DNA of 64,000 bases from NCBI RefSeq assembly GCF_901001165.1, contig NC_042972.1:7250237-7314236 (forward strand), written 5' to 3'. Below are positions 20,979-32,222 of this stretch, in pieces. Under the pieces are notes generated by a model. It saw only the letters and a list, made by a program, of their open reading frames with translations. It had not been told where the DNA came from and made no database searches. The position numbers and the translations under genes are program-made. Position 1 is the stretch's first letter; each line of letters begins with the position of its first letter. Origin of the DNA: Salmo trutta (lineage: Eukaryota > Chordata > Actinopteri > Salmoniformes > Salmonidae).

Positions 20979-22690
20979 GCAGCTGTTGGATCTTAATAAA
21001 TCCTGTTGGGGCTAGGGGGCAGTATTTGCACGGCCGGATAAAAAATGTACCCGATTTAATCTGGTTACTACTCCTGCCCAGTAACTACAATATGCATATA
21101 ATTAGTAGATTTGGATAGAAAACACTCTAAAGTTTCTAAAACTGTTTGAATGGTGTCTGTGAGTATAACAGAACTCATATGGCAGGCAAAAACCTGAGAA
21201 GATTCCATGCAGGAAGTGGAAATCTGATTTGTGGAATCACCTTCAACACTTTGCCTATGAAACACACCGTGAGTTAGGATTCATTTAGCACTTCCTAAGT
21301 CTTCCACTAGATGTCAACAGTCTTTACAAAGTGGTTTGAGTCTTCTCCGGTAAAAAGTGACCGAACGAGAGGCCTGGAAAGTTGGTCATAGAGGGAGGGC
21401 CATTACTACTATGATGCGGGCGCCCGTGGGTACCCTCTCATTCCGAAACGTTTAGTAAGACAATGCAATCGTCCGCCTTGAATATTATTGAAGCTCTGAT
21501 TGAAAAAGGCCCTAAAGACTTATGTTATACAACGTTTGACATGTTTGAACGAACGTAAATATATATTTTTTGCACATTCGTGACGACAAGTCCCGCGCGC
21601 CTCATACATTTTGAGTAGCATTCGGAACGCGCTAACAAGAAGGAGCTATTGGGACATAAATTATTAACTTTTTTGAACAAAACTACATTTGTTGTGGACC
21701 TGGGATCCCTGGAAGTGCCTTCTGATGAAGATAATCAAAGGTAAGTGAATATTTACAATAGTATATTTGATTTTAGATGACTCCAAGATGGCGCTAACCT
21801 GTATCGCCTAGCCTGTTTTTCTGAGCATAGCACCTCATTTATTGCAAAGTGTGATTTCCCAGTAAAGTTATTTTTAAATCTGGCAATGTGGTTGCATTCA
21901 CGAGATGTTAATCTATAATTCTTTGAATGACAATATTATATTTGACCAATGTTTTCGAATAGTAATTTTGTAAATTGTAGCGCTGATCACCGGAAGCATT
22001 TGAGGGAAAATATTTTCTGAACGTCACACGCCGATGTAAAATGCTGTTTTGATATATAAATATGAACTTTATCGAACAAAAAATGCATGTATTGTGTAAC
22101 ATGATGTCCTAGGAGTGTCATCTGATGAAGATTGTCAAAGGTTAGTGCTGCATTTAGCTGTTTTTGGGGTATTTGTGATGCATGCTAGTTGCTTTGAAAA
22201 TGGCTGTGTGATTATTTTTGGCAGGGTACTCTCCTAACATAATGTAATGTTTTGCTTTTGCTGTAAAGCCTTTTTGAAATCGGACAACGTGGTTCGATTC
22301 AGGAGAGGTGTATCTATAAAATGGTGTAAAATAGTCATATGTTTGAGAAATTGAAGTTATAGCATTTATGAGGTATTTGTATTTCGCGCGATGCGATTCC
22401 ACTGGCTGTTGACTAGGGTGGTTCCCAGACAGGTTAATTTGTTTACCCAGTTTCTGCAGGAAATATCATTCAAGGTTTAAAAAGGCTTCTAAAGTTAACA
22501 ATTTCCACTTTAAATTGTCAGACTTGATTAGCCCTAACAAAAAATGTATTAAACCTGACAAAAATGCAAACATTTTCATTAATTCATTGTAATGCACACA
22601 ATAATTCACATTTCCTGTTTCTGCAGGATAATTTTCCTGCTGTGAGAAACTGGTCAAATTAAGATCCTAAATCCTACAACCGTATGTAGA
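20979..22690. mobile_element. palindromic MITE split by the piggyBac-like element
   Basis: The left tip GTTGGATCTTAA ends at 20996. The rest (TTTGTTTACCCAGTTTCTGC onward) resumes at 22438. The right end AATTAAGATCCTAAATCC near 22655 is the inverted counterpart of the left tip. The element is about 280 bp without the insert. Confidence 0.72.
21002..22433 (+). mobile_element. piggyBac-like non-autonomous element, copy 1 (1.43 kb)
   Basis: Begins CCTGTTGGGG and ends CCCAGACAGG, short inverted termini. TTAA lies at 20993-20996 (five bases before the left tip) and immediately after the right tip (22434-22437). TTAA flanks and CC...GG ends are the piggyBac pattern. No transposase frame exists. The inside holds a roughly 400-bp module repeated twice, each ending TGATGAAGAT..TCAAAG followed by GTAAGT (21741) or GTTAGT (22141). 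It is common in salmonids by recollection; its class assignment here is inference. Confidence 0.65.
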
Positions 22691-23170
22691 ATGGCTGCTG
22701 GTTGAGGTCTGGATTGGAAACTAACCCAGGTGTCATTGGCATCTGTAGCCAGGTGGCAGCAAGACCCACCCTACCCTAAATAGTAGTGCCCTAGACCGAG
22801 GGGCTTTGGGAAAGTTAAGGAGAAACCAGTTACTATCCCAGTATCCACCACCTCTCTATTTCCTTGTCTCCACCTGTGTCTTCCTAGTGGCCCATGGGCC
22901 CCTGGGACCCTGGGCATCAGAACAGGTCACTAAAGTCTCCCCGCGGAGAACCAACGTGCAAAGTCAAGTCATTGATCCTTTTGTCTTGTTAATTTACAAA
23001 AAGACTCCTATCTGTCTCCAGAATCAGCTCTTTAGGCCATATTGGCTTGTAATCTCAGAACACAGGCATCTGCCCAGCTACCTGGGACTGCCTATTGATC
23101 AGGACTAAGGAGAGAGAAAAGACAGATCTTTAGACGTTGGACAGCTACAAAGCCAAGGAAGATGAAGACA

Positions 23171-23171
<1 letters not shown>
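22691..23171. other. no gene recognised
   Basis: The longest plus-strand frame (22806-23108, 100 codons) has no recognisable domain and ordinary composition. I do not call it. Confidence 0.45.
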
Positions 23172-23253
<82 letters not shown>

Positions 23254-23267
23254 ACACACACACACAA
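23172..23267. repeat. (AC)n microsatellite
   Basis: AC run of about 95 bases with one CC interruption near 23252. Confidence 0.97.
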
Positions 23268-23587
23268 AGGGAATATCTTATCTTACTGATCTCACATTCT
23301 TTCATTAAGTGGTCTGCTTTTTCCCTAACTAAACAGGTGGACAGGGTCAGGCAGTTACAAGTTGTCTTAAAGGTGAGGTAAGAATTGTGCAGTGGTTTAA
23401 GGGCAATGTATTGATTGTGAGCAATGTTATTGTAGCTCTGAATATGTAGACATAATAACATGTAACACAGGAGGATAAATCCAGACATAAAGAAGCAGCT
23501 ATGGTGTTAAAATTGAATATTATATCAATAAACTTTCAGGAGAAGAAATACTGCCCCTTATCTCAACTTGATCTCACAAGCACAGGC

Positions 23588-24612
23588 AGCTTATTCTGTT
23601 GGTGTGGTGTGCGTACTGTTGGTATGGTGTTTATTCTGTTGGTGTGGTGTTCATTCTGTTGGTGTGGTGTTTATCCTGTTGGTGTGGTGTTTATCCTGTT
23701 GGTGTGGTGTTTATCCTGTTGGTGTGGTGTTTATCCTGTTGGTGTGGTGTTTATTCTGTTGGTGTGGTGTTTATCCTGTTGGTGTGGTGTTTATCCTGTT
23801 GGTGTGGTGTTTATTCTGTTGGTGTGGTGTTCATTCTGTTGGTGTGGTGTTTATCCTTGTTGGCGTGGTGTTTATCCTGTTGGTGTGGTGTTTATCCTGT
23901 TGGTGTGGTGTTTATCCTGTTGGTGTGGTGTTTATTCTGTTGGTGTGGTGTTTATCCTGTTGGTGTGGTGTTTATCCTGTTGGTGTGGTGTTTATTCTGT
24001 TGGCGTGGTGTTCATTCTGTTGGTGTGGTGTTTATCCTTGTTGGCGTGGTGTTTATCCTGTTGGTGTGGTGTTTATCCTGTTGGTGTGGTGTTTATTCTG
24101 TTCGTGTGGTGTTTATTCTGTTGGTGTGGTGTTTATCCTGTTGGTGTGGTGTTCACCCTGTTGGTGTGGTGTTTATCCTTGTTGGTGTGGTGTGCACCCT
24201 GTTGGTGTGTTTATCCTGTTGGTGTGGTATTTATCCTGTTGGTGTGGTGTTTATCCTTGTTGGTATGGTGTTTATCCTGTTTGTGACGATCGTCAAAAGG
24301 AGTAGACCAAGGTGCAGTGTGGTGAGAGCTCATATTTCTTTATTGTAACTCAAAACACTAAAACAAAACAACAAAACAATGTGTCACCCTGTTGGTGTGG
24401 TGTTGGTCCTGTTGGTGTGGTGTTGGTCCTGTTGGTGTGGTGTGCAGCCTGTTGGTGTGGTGTGCAGCCTGTTGGTGTGGTGTTGGTCCTGTTGGTGTGA
24501 TATTTCTCCTGTTGTTTTGGTGGTCATCCTGTTGTTTTGGTGTTTATACTGTTGGTGTGGTGTTTATACTGTTGGTGTGTTGTTTATACTGTTGGTGTGT
24601 TGTTTACCCTCT
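23588..24612. repeat. 20-bp minisatellite, about 45 copies, interrupted
   Basis: The unit is TGTTGGTGTGGTGTTTATCC or close variants, running 23588-24281 and 24383-24612. Since 20 is not a multiple of three, all plus frames stay open and cycle through the same Cys/Trp/Val-rich words; none is a gene. The second block carries different variants (GTTGGTCC, GTGCAGCC and GTTTATAC endings). The break is filled by an LTR fragment. Confidence 0.95.
24282..24380 (-). mobile_element. LTR fragment inside the 20-bp minisatellite
   Basis: It begins TGTGACGATCGTCAAAAGG and continues GTAGACCAAGGTGCAGTGTG. The reverse complement of this resembles the 3' end of the solo LTR at 52763-53114 (GCACCTTGGTCTCCTTCTTA and a CGTGACA end). 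Only about 100 bp survive. A second terminus was not found. Confidence 0.6.
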
Positions 24613-24649
24613 CTCTCTAGCGCTTTTCCCTTTGTACACTGCACTTGTT

Positions 24650-24887
24650 TCAGTGTTGTAACAGTGCGCAAATAGTTAATGTACAGAAGGGAAAATAAAT
24701 AAACATAAATAGGGTTTGTATTTACAATGATACTTGCTCTTCACTGGTTTCCCTTTTCTTGGGTCAACAGGTCACAAATCTTGCTGCTGTGATGGCACAC
24801 TGTGGTATTTCACCTAATAGATATGGTAGTTTGTCTGAAGTGAATGTAATCTGAGGGAAATATATGTCTCTAATATGGTCATACCAG
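24650..24887. mobile_element. unclassified interspersed repeat R3, fragment
   Basis: It carries AAGGGAAAATAAATAAACAT, TTGCTCTTCACTGGTTTCCC and CAACAGGTCACAAATCTTGC. The same order is seen at 37800-38060 beside the Tc1 insertion, so these are two copies of one dispersed family. No frame or termini identified. Confidence 0.75.
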
Positions 24888-25756
24888 GGTTCTGGTTAGC
24901 CGGCTTTTGTCCGTTAAAAAAAACAAAAACAAAGCCATTAAATTAAATTGGCATCGTCAAATTGTCTGGGAGAAGAAGAAAAACATCCCATTGCAAAATA
25001 ATGCTTTTTTAGCCTCTTCAATGATGGAAATACCAGCTGATGTAAATACATTTGACTGGTCATGCATATTGGTCTTTGGGTTAATTTGCATAATTTAGTG
25101 GAATTAGATTGGCTGTGTGTATATTCGTTATGTATCTTGTTTATCACATGCACACAGCATACAGATTCTTGGAGAAGAAAATCTGTCAGACAGTGATTTT
25201 ATATTGCCCAATCATTGAGCAACAATTCTAAACGCAATCATGTGTTAAAAATAGTTTTTTTTTGTTGCCATGATTAAAAAGTGCTACTTTTTTTTTCTCA
25301 ACTGGTAATTGAAGTGCGCTTCCCATTTGCCATTCAAATGCATAGGCAACTGAAGGCAGGCTTCATCAGACCGTCACACACTACTTTGCAATGAGCTGGA
25401 GGCAGTATGCATTTAAAAAAACATATAACTACTTAATTGTTTTAAACCTGAAGTTTTTTCTGTATATTATGAGGCATGTTATTTTATAAATACTTCCATA
25501 TGCCATTGAAACTATTAGCCTATTTATCTCATATTATCTTGGTTTTACATTGTCTGGTAGCCAAATGCACATTCCCGCATAGTCTACTGCCTTGTGCGCA
25601 TAGTTGCTCTGATAATGTTAACAAATAATAGCTTATCAACATTTTAAGCCAAACTTTCTAATCAGTTGCATCAGATTCACTGCTTTGTAACCTTTTTTTG
25701 TATGTAGCCTAGGCCTACTGGTTGTATTAATTTGGGATATACCGTCCCACAACTGT
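24888..25756. other. no gene recognised
   Basis: About 870 bases, very AT-rich, with no long frame. I suspect an old dispersed repeat but see no termini to support it. Confidence 0.45.
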
Positions 25757-25936
25757 CAAATCAAATTAATTTATAAAGCCCTTCTTACATCAACTGATAT
25801 CTCTAAGTGCTATGCAGAAACCCAGCCTAAAACCCCCCCAAACAACAAGCAATGCAGGTGTAGAAGCACGGTGGCTAGGAAAAACTCCCTAGAAAGGCCA
25901 GAACCTAGGAAGAAACATAGAGAGGAACCAGGCTAT

Positions 25937-26200
25937 TTTATTTATTTATTTATTTATCCTTTATTTTACCAGGTAAGTCGACTGAGAACACGTTCTCATT
26001 TACAGCAACGACCTGGGGGATAGTTACAGGGGAGAGGAGGGGGATGAATGAGCCAATTATAAACTGGGGATTATTAGGTGACCGTGATGGTTTGAAGGCC
26101 AGATTGGGAATTTATCCAGGACAACGGGGTTAACACCCCTACTCTTACGATAAGTGCCATGGGATCTTTAATGACCTCCGAGAGTCAGGACACCCGTTTA
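25937..26200 (-). mobile_element. SINE-like insert in the L2 3' UTR
   Basis: It interrupts GAACCAGGCTA/TGAGGGGTGG. On the minus strand it ends in CGACTTACCTGGTAAAATAA followed by AAATAAATAAATAAA. That 3' layout parallels the other SINE tails here (GTTCT..GACTTGCCTRGTTAAATAAA). No clear tRNA promoter was found, so it may be a truncated LINE tail. Confidence 0.65.
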
Positions 26201-27256
26201 TGAGGGGTGGCCAGTCCTCTTCTGGCTGTGCCGGGTGGAGATTATAACAGAACATGGCCAAGATGTTCAAATGTTCATAGATGACCAGCAGGGTCAAATA
26301 ATAATAATCACATTGGTTGTCGAGGGTGCAATAGGTCAGCACCTCAGGCTTTTCATAGCCGATCATTCAGAGTATTTCTACTGCTCCTGCTGTCTCTAGA
26401 GAGTTGAAAACAGCAGGTCTGGGACAGGTAGCGCGTCCGGTGAACAGGTCAGGGTTCCATAGCCGCTGGCAGAACAGTTGAAACTGGAGCAGCAGCACAG
26501 CCAGGTGGACTGGGGACAGCAAGGAGTCATCATGCCAGGTAGTCCTGAGGCATGGTCCTAGGGCTCAGGTCCTCCGAGAGAGAGAAAGAAAGAGAGAATT
26601 AGAGAGTGCGTACTTAAATTCACACAGGACACCGGATAAGACAGGAGAAATACTCCAGATATAACAGACTGACCCTAGCCCCCTGACACATAAACTACTG
26701 CAGCATAAATACTGGAGGCTGAGACAGGAGGGGTCAGGAGACACTGTGGCCCCGTCCGACGATACCCCCGGACAGGTCCAAGCAGGCAGGATATAACCCC
26801 CCTGTGCCAAAGCACAGCCCCCACACCACTAGAGGGAAAGCTTCAACCACCAACTTACCATCCTGATACAAGGCCGAGTATAACCCACAAAGATCTCCGC
26901 CACGGAACAACCCAAGGTGGGGCGCCAACCCAGACAGGAAGATCACGTCAGTGACTCAACCCACTCAAGTGACACACTCTTCCTAGGAACGGCATGGAAG
27001 AGCACCAGTAAGCCAGTGACTCAGCCCCTGTAATAGGGTTAGAGGCAGATAATCCCAGTGGAGAGAGGGGAACCGGCCAGGCAGAGACAGCAAGGGCGTT
27101 TCGTTGCTCCAGTGCCTTTCTGTTCACCTTCACACTCCTGGGCCAGACTACACTCAATCATAGGACCTACTGAAGAGATGAGTCTTCAAAAGACTTAAAG
27201 GTTGAGACCGAGTCTGCGTCTCTCACATGGGTAGGCAGACCATTCCATAAAAATGG

Positions 27257-28973
27257 AGCTCAATAGGAGAAAGCCCTGCTTCCAGCTGTTTGCTTAGAAA
27301 TTCTAGGGACAGTTAGGAGGCCTGCGTCTTGTGACCGTAGTGTACGTGTAGGTATGTACTGCAGGACCAAATCGGAAAGATAGGTAGGAGCAAGCCCATG
27401 TAATGCTTTGTAGGTTAGCAGTAAAACCTTGAAATCAGCCCTTGCCTTAACAGGAAGCCAGTGTAGAGAGGCTAGCACTGAAGTAATATGATCAAATTGT
27501 TTGGTTCTAGTCAAGATTCTAGCAGCCGTGTTTAGCACTAACTGAAGTTTATTTAGTGCCTTATCCAGGTAGCCGGAAAGTAGAGCATTGCAGTAGTCTA
27601 ACCTAGAAGTGACAAAAGCATTGATACATTTTTCTGCATCATTTTTGGACAGAAAGTTTCTGATTTTTGCAATGTTACGTAGATGGAAAAGGGCTGTCCT
27701 TGAAACAGTCTTTATACGTTTCGTCAAAAGAGAGATCAGGGTCCAGAGTAACGCCGAGGTCCTTCAGTTTTATTTGAGACGACTGTTATTTGAGACGATT
27801 AATTGTCAGATTCAACATAAGATCTCTTTGTTTCTTGGGACCTAGAACAAGCATCTCTGTTTTGTCCAAGTTTAAAAGTAAAAAATGTGCAGCCATCAAC
27901 TTCCTTATGTCTGAAACACAGGCTTCTAGCGAGGGCAATTTTGGGGCTTCACGATGTTTCATCGAAATGTACAGCTGTGTGTCATCCGCATAGCAGTGAA
28001 AGTTAACATTATGTTTCCGAATGACATCACCAAGAGGTAAAATATATAGTGAAAACAATAGTGGTCCTAAAACGGAACCTTGAGGAACACCGAAATTTAC
28101 AGTTGATTTGTCAGAGGACAAACCATCCACAGAGACAAGCTGATATCTTTCCGACAGATAAGATCTAAACCAGACCAGAACTTGTCCGTGTAAACCAATT
28201 TGGGTTTCCAATCTCTCCAAAAGAATGTGGTGATCGATGGTATCAAAAGCAGCACTAAGGTCTAGGAGCATGAGGACAGATGCAGAGCCTCGGTCTGATG
28301 CCATTAAAGGGTCCTTTACCACCTTCACAAGTGCAGTCTCAGTGCTATGATTGGGTCTAAAACCAGACTGAAGTGTTTCGTATACTTTGTTTGTCTTCAG
28401 GAAGGCAGTGAGTTGCTGCACAACAGCTTTTTAATTTTTTTTTGAGAGGAATGGGAGATTCGATATAGGCCGATAGTTTTTTATATTTCCTGGGTCAAGG
28501 TTTGGCTTTTTCAAGAGAGGCTTTATTACTGCCATTTTTAGTGAGTTTGGTACACATCCGGTGGATAGAGAGCCATTTATTGTGTTCAACATATTAGGGC
28601 CAAGCACAGGAAGCAGCTCTTTCAGTAGTTTAGTTGGAATAGAGTCCAGTATGCAGCTTGAAGGTTTAGAGGCCATGATTATTTTCATCATTGTGTCAAG
28701 AGATATAGTACTAAAACACTTGAGTGTCTCCCTTGATCCTAGGTCCTGGCAGAGCTGTGCAGACTCAGGACAACTGAGCTTTGGAGGAATACGCAGATTT
28801 AAAGAGGAGTCCGTCATTTGCTTTCTAATGATCATGATCTTTTCCTCAAAGAAGTTCATGAATTTATCACTGCTGAAGTGAAAGCCATTCTCTCTAGAGC
28901 AATGCTGCTTTTTAGCTAGCTTTGCCACAGTATCAAAAATACATTTTGGATTGTTCTTATTTTCCTCAATTAA
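27257..28973 (-). pseudogene. L2-like reverse transcriptase ORF remnant, copy 2
   Basis: It would encode the C-terminal part of the LINE polyprotein (reverse transcription of the element's own RNA). Segments in order: LIEENKNNPKCIFDTVAKL, LLKELLPVLGPNM, NYRPISNLPFLSK, LDLSAAFDTIDHHILLERL, NFGVPQGSVLGPLLFSLYIL, the catalytic box CYADDTQLYIS, then HLRNIAKIRNF and SRLDYCNALLSGY. The frame is broken near 28430 and again near 27780, where the stretch between NRLK and TKRIKTVSRT is lost. The conserved C-terminal end is also broken after SRAFSY. Not functional. Confidence 0.9.
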
Positions 28974-30254
28974 CCTCTCTGGTATAAGTGGGACGGTAGC
29001 GTCCCACCTCAACAACAGCCAGTGAAATTACAGGGCGCCAAATTCAAAACAACAGAAATCCCATAATTAAAATTCGTCTAACATACAAGTATTGTACACC
29101 ATTTTATAGATAAACTTCTTGTTAATCCATCCCCAGTGTCCAATTTCAAAAAGGCTTTACAGCGAAAGCACACCATACGATTATGTTAGGTCAGTGCCTA
29201 GTCATAGAAAACCATACAGCCATTTTCCAGCCAAGGAGAGGGCTCACAAAAGTCAGAAATAGCGATTAAATTATTCACTAACCTTTGATGATCTTCATCA
29301 GATGGCACTCACAGGACGTCATGTTACACAATAAATGTTTGTTTTGTTCGATAATGTCCCTCTTTATGTCCAAAAACCTCAGTTGAAATTGGCTCGTTAT
29401 GTTCAGTTATCATTGTCTCAAACAAACATCCGGTGAAATTTCAGAGAGCCACAGCAAATTACAGAAATACTCATCATAAACATTGATGAAAGATACACGT
29501 TTTATACATAGGATTAAAGATAAACGTCTTGTTAATCCAGCCGCTGTGTCAGATTTCAAAAGGCTTTACGGCAAAAGCACACCATGCGATTATGCTAGGT
29601 CAGCACCTAGCCACAGAAAACCATACAGCTATTTTCCAACCAAGGAGGTGTCACAAAAGTCAGAAATAACGTTAAAATTAATCACTTACCTTTGATGATC
29701 TTCATCTGGTGGAACTCCCAGGACTCCATGTTACACAATAAATGTCCATTTTGTTCGATAATGTCCCTCTTTATGTCCAAAAATCTCAGTTTTGTTGGTG
29801 CGTTTATTAGTTCAGTAATCCAAAGGCACAACGCGACCTCTCAGCATCCAGACGAAAACTCAAAAAAGTACAGTAAAAGTTTGTAGAAACATGTCAAACG
29901 ATGTTTAAAATCAAACCTCAGGTTGTTTTTGTCATAAATAATCAATAATATTTCAACCGGACAAAAGCTTCGTCAATAGAAAAGGAGAAACAAGAAAGGC
30001 GTGCGCTCCCCCGATCACGCGGTGGACTCATGTCTGGAAATGTCCACTGTCCACTCATTGAAAGTGCTGTATCTCCCTCATTTTTCAGAGTAAATGCATG
30101 AAACAATGCCTAAAGACTGGCCACATGTAGAAGCCATAGAGATCGTGAACTGGGTCCTAAGTCTTTCGCCTGCCATATCAGTTCTGTTATACTCACAGAC
30201 ATTATTTTAACAGTTTTGGAAACTTTAGAGTGTTTTCTATCCAAATCTACTATA
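28974..30254 (-). mobile_element. piggyBac-like non-autonomous element, copy 2
   Basis: It begins CCTCTCTGG directly after TTAA (28970-28973). That TTAA is present in the intact L2 at the equivalent position (CTCAATTAAGTTGG near 36760), so the insertion target is visible. On the minus strand it carries two TGATGAAGATCATCAAAG modules followed by GTAAGT (29689 down to 29684) and GTTAGT (29282 down to 29277), 407 bp apart. It ends with GATTTGGATAGAAAACACTC homology and is truncated at about 30254 against Tc1 sequence. Confidence 0.68.
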
Positions 30255-30256
30255 CT

Positions 30257-30678
30257 ATCTTATTTTTCATAGTCTGAGAGTCCTTTAGGTAACTTTTGGC
30301 AAATTCCAAGCGGGCAGTTCCTTTTACTAATGAGTGGCTTCCATCTGGCCACTCTACCATAAAGGCCTGATTGGTGGAGTGCTGCAGAGATGGTTGTCCT
30401 TCTGGAAGGTTCTCCGATCTCCACAGAGGAACTCTGGAGCTCTGCCAGAGTGACCATCGGGTTCTTGTTCACCTCCCTGACCTACGCCCTTCTCCGCCAA
30501 TTTCTCAACTCTAGGAAGAGTCTTGGTGGTACCAAAACTTCTTCCATTTAAGAATGAAGGAGGCCACTGTGTTCTTGTGAACCTTCAATGCAGCAGAAAT
30601 GTTTAGGTACCCATCCCCAGATCTGTGCCTATACACAATTCTGTGTCAGAGCTCTATGGACAATTCCTTCGACCTCAT
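30257..30678 (-). pseudogene. Tc1 transposase N-terminal remnant (family A)
   Basis: Minus-strand ATG at 30678 starts the family N-terminus. Readable parts include NPMVTLAELQSSSVEIGEPS and SGLYGRVARWKPLISKR, the DNA-binding side of the protein. The catalytic aspartates are absent because the element is truncated. Several frameshifts lie between the start codon and NPMV. Confidence 0.85.
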
Positions 30679-30952
30679 GGCTTGGTTTTTGCTCTGACAT
30701 GCACTGCCAACTGTGGGACCTTATATAGACAGGTGTGTGCCTTTCCAAATCATGTCCATTCAATAGAATTTACCGCAGGTGGACTCCAATCAAGTTGTAG
30801 AAACATCTCAAGGATGATCAACGGAAACAGGATGCACCTGAGCTCAATTTCGAGTCCCCTAGACAAAGGTCTGAATACTTATGTAACTAAGGTATTTCCA
30901 TTTTCTACTTGTAATACATTTGCCAAAATGTCTAAAAGCCTGTTTTTGCTTC

Positions 30953-31112
30953 GTCATTATGGGGTATTGTGATCATTATGGGGTATTGTGATGTCATTAT
31001 GGGGTATTGTGATGTCATTATGGGGTATTGTGATCATTATGGGGTATTGTGATCATTATGGGGTATTGTGATGTCATTATGGGGTATTGTGATGTCATTA
31101 TGGGGTATTGTG
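30953..31112. repeat. 19/21-bp tandem expansion within a Tc1 end
   Basis: Eight copies of CATTATGGGGTATTGTGAT, with or without a leading GT, where the related copy at 17900 has one. It is a local expansion of transposon sequence. Confidence 0.93.
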
Positions 31113-31329
31113 TGTACATTGATGAAGGAAAAAACAATGTATCCTTTTTAAAACAAGGCTGTAACGTAAAAAAAATGTGGAAAAATGTAAAGGGGTCTGA
31201 ATATTTTACGAATGCTCTGTATATCTGTTTTGTGTCGGTATGCGTGTGTGTGTTGTTTGTGTGTGTGTTTTTTTGTGTGTGTGCGTATGTTGTGTATGTG
31301 AATGTGTGGGGGTTTTGTGTGTGAGTGAG

Positions 31330-31765
31330 TGTGTATATAGTGTGTATATATAGTTTAGTGTGTTTATGGTTTGTATATATAGTCTAGTGAGTGTGCATAT
31401 GGTTTGTATATATAGTCTAGTGAGTGTGTGTATATGGTTTGTATATATAGTCTAGTGAGTGTGTATATGGTTTGTATATATAGTCTAGTGAGTGTGTATA
31501 TGGTTTGTATATATAGTCTAGTGAGTGTGTATATGGTTTGTATATATAGTCTAGTGAGTGTGTATATGGTTTGTATATATAGTCTAGTGAGTGTGTATAT
31601 GGTTTGTATATATAGTCTAGTGAGTGTGTGTATGGTTTGTATATATAGTCTAGTGAGTGTGTATATGGTTTGTATATATAGTCTAGTGAGTGTGTATATG
31701 GTTTGTATATATAGTCTAGTGAGTGTGTATATGGTGTGTATATATAGTCTAGTGAGTGTGCGTAG
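31330..31765. repeat. 33-bp minisatellite, about 13 copies
   Basis: The unit contains GTATATGGTTTGTATATATA and GTCTAGTGAGTGT. The period of 33 keeps frames open (an 11-residue repeat), not a gene. The left flank is TG-rich with decayed units. Confidence 0.93.
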
Positions 31766-31784
31766 GGTCAGTGTAAGATAGAGT

Positions 31785-32222
31785 CAATGCAGATAGTTTG
31801 GGTACCACTAATTGACTATTTAGCAGTGTTATGGCTTGGGGGTAGAAGTTGTCTCGGAGCCTGTTGGTCCGTTTGCTTGATGGTAACAGAGTGAACAGCC
31901 TATGGCTTGCGTGGCTGGAGTCTTTGGCAGTTTTTCGGGGTTCCTCTGATACCTCCTGAGGGGGAAGAGACGCTGCCGTGCCCTCTTCACAACTGTGTGG
32001 GTGTGTGTAGATCTTGTTAAGTCTTTAGTGATGTGGACGCCAAGGAAGTTGAAGCTCTCAACCCGCTCTACAACAGTTCCGTCGATGTGGATGGGGGCGT
32101 GCTATCCCCTCTTTCTTCTATAGTCCACGATCAGCTCCTTGGTCTTACTGACATTGAGGAAGAGGTTGTTGTCCTGTCACTACACTGCTAAGTCTCTGAC
32201 CTCCTCCCTGTAGGCTGTGTTG
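31785..32222 (-). pseudogene. Rex1-like LINE 3'-terminal fragment
   Basis: On the minus strand it reads AYREEVRDLAV, NLFLNVSKTKELIVDYR, HIDGTVVERVESFNFLGV and RARQRLFPLRR, then jumps to the C-terminal NNFYPQAI-like end. An internal deletion joins the two parts. It matches the C-terminal region of the copy at 43020-43667. No catalytic box remains. Confidence 0.87.

Larger units (their letters stand above)
25757..28973 (-). mobile_element. L2-like LINE, copy 2, decayed
   Basis: On the minus strand the coding part (28973 down to about 27230) leads into a long 3' UTR ending in AAATTAATTTGATTTG at 25757. The 3' UTR is interrupted by a SINE-like insert at 25937-26200. The 5' side ends at a TTAA where the piggyBac-like copy 2 inserted; nothing of the LINE is found beyond it. 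It is the same family as 33888-37450. Confidence 0.92.
30257..31219 (-). mobile_element. Tc1-like transposon, 5' half (family A)
   Basis: Its right end, reversed, reads CAGAGCATTCGTAAAATATT, followed by TA at 31220-31221. It matches the termini of the copy at 16358. The left side is cut inside the transposase catalytic domain at about 30257. A 19/21-bp tandem expansion lies inside the terminal repeat region. Confidence 0.88.

Noticed and set aside
22806..23108. 100-codon plus-strand frame as a small gene
   Set aside because: No domain, no splice context, and surrounded by repeats; length is within chance expectation.
23501..24348. Three overlapping 245-261-codon Cys/Trp/Val-rich frames
   Set aside because: A 20-bp repeat without stops leaves all three frames open with the same words; this is not coding evidence.
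30625..30972. 115-codon plus-strand frame
   Set aside because: Antisense of the Tc1 transposase N-terminus and untranslated region.
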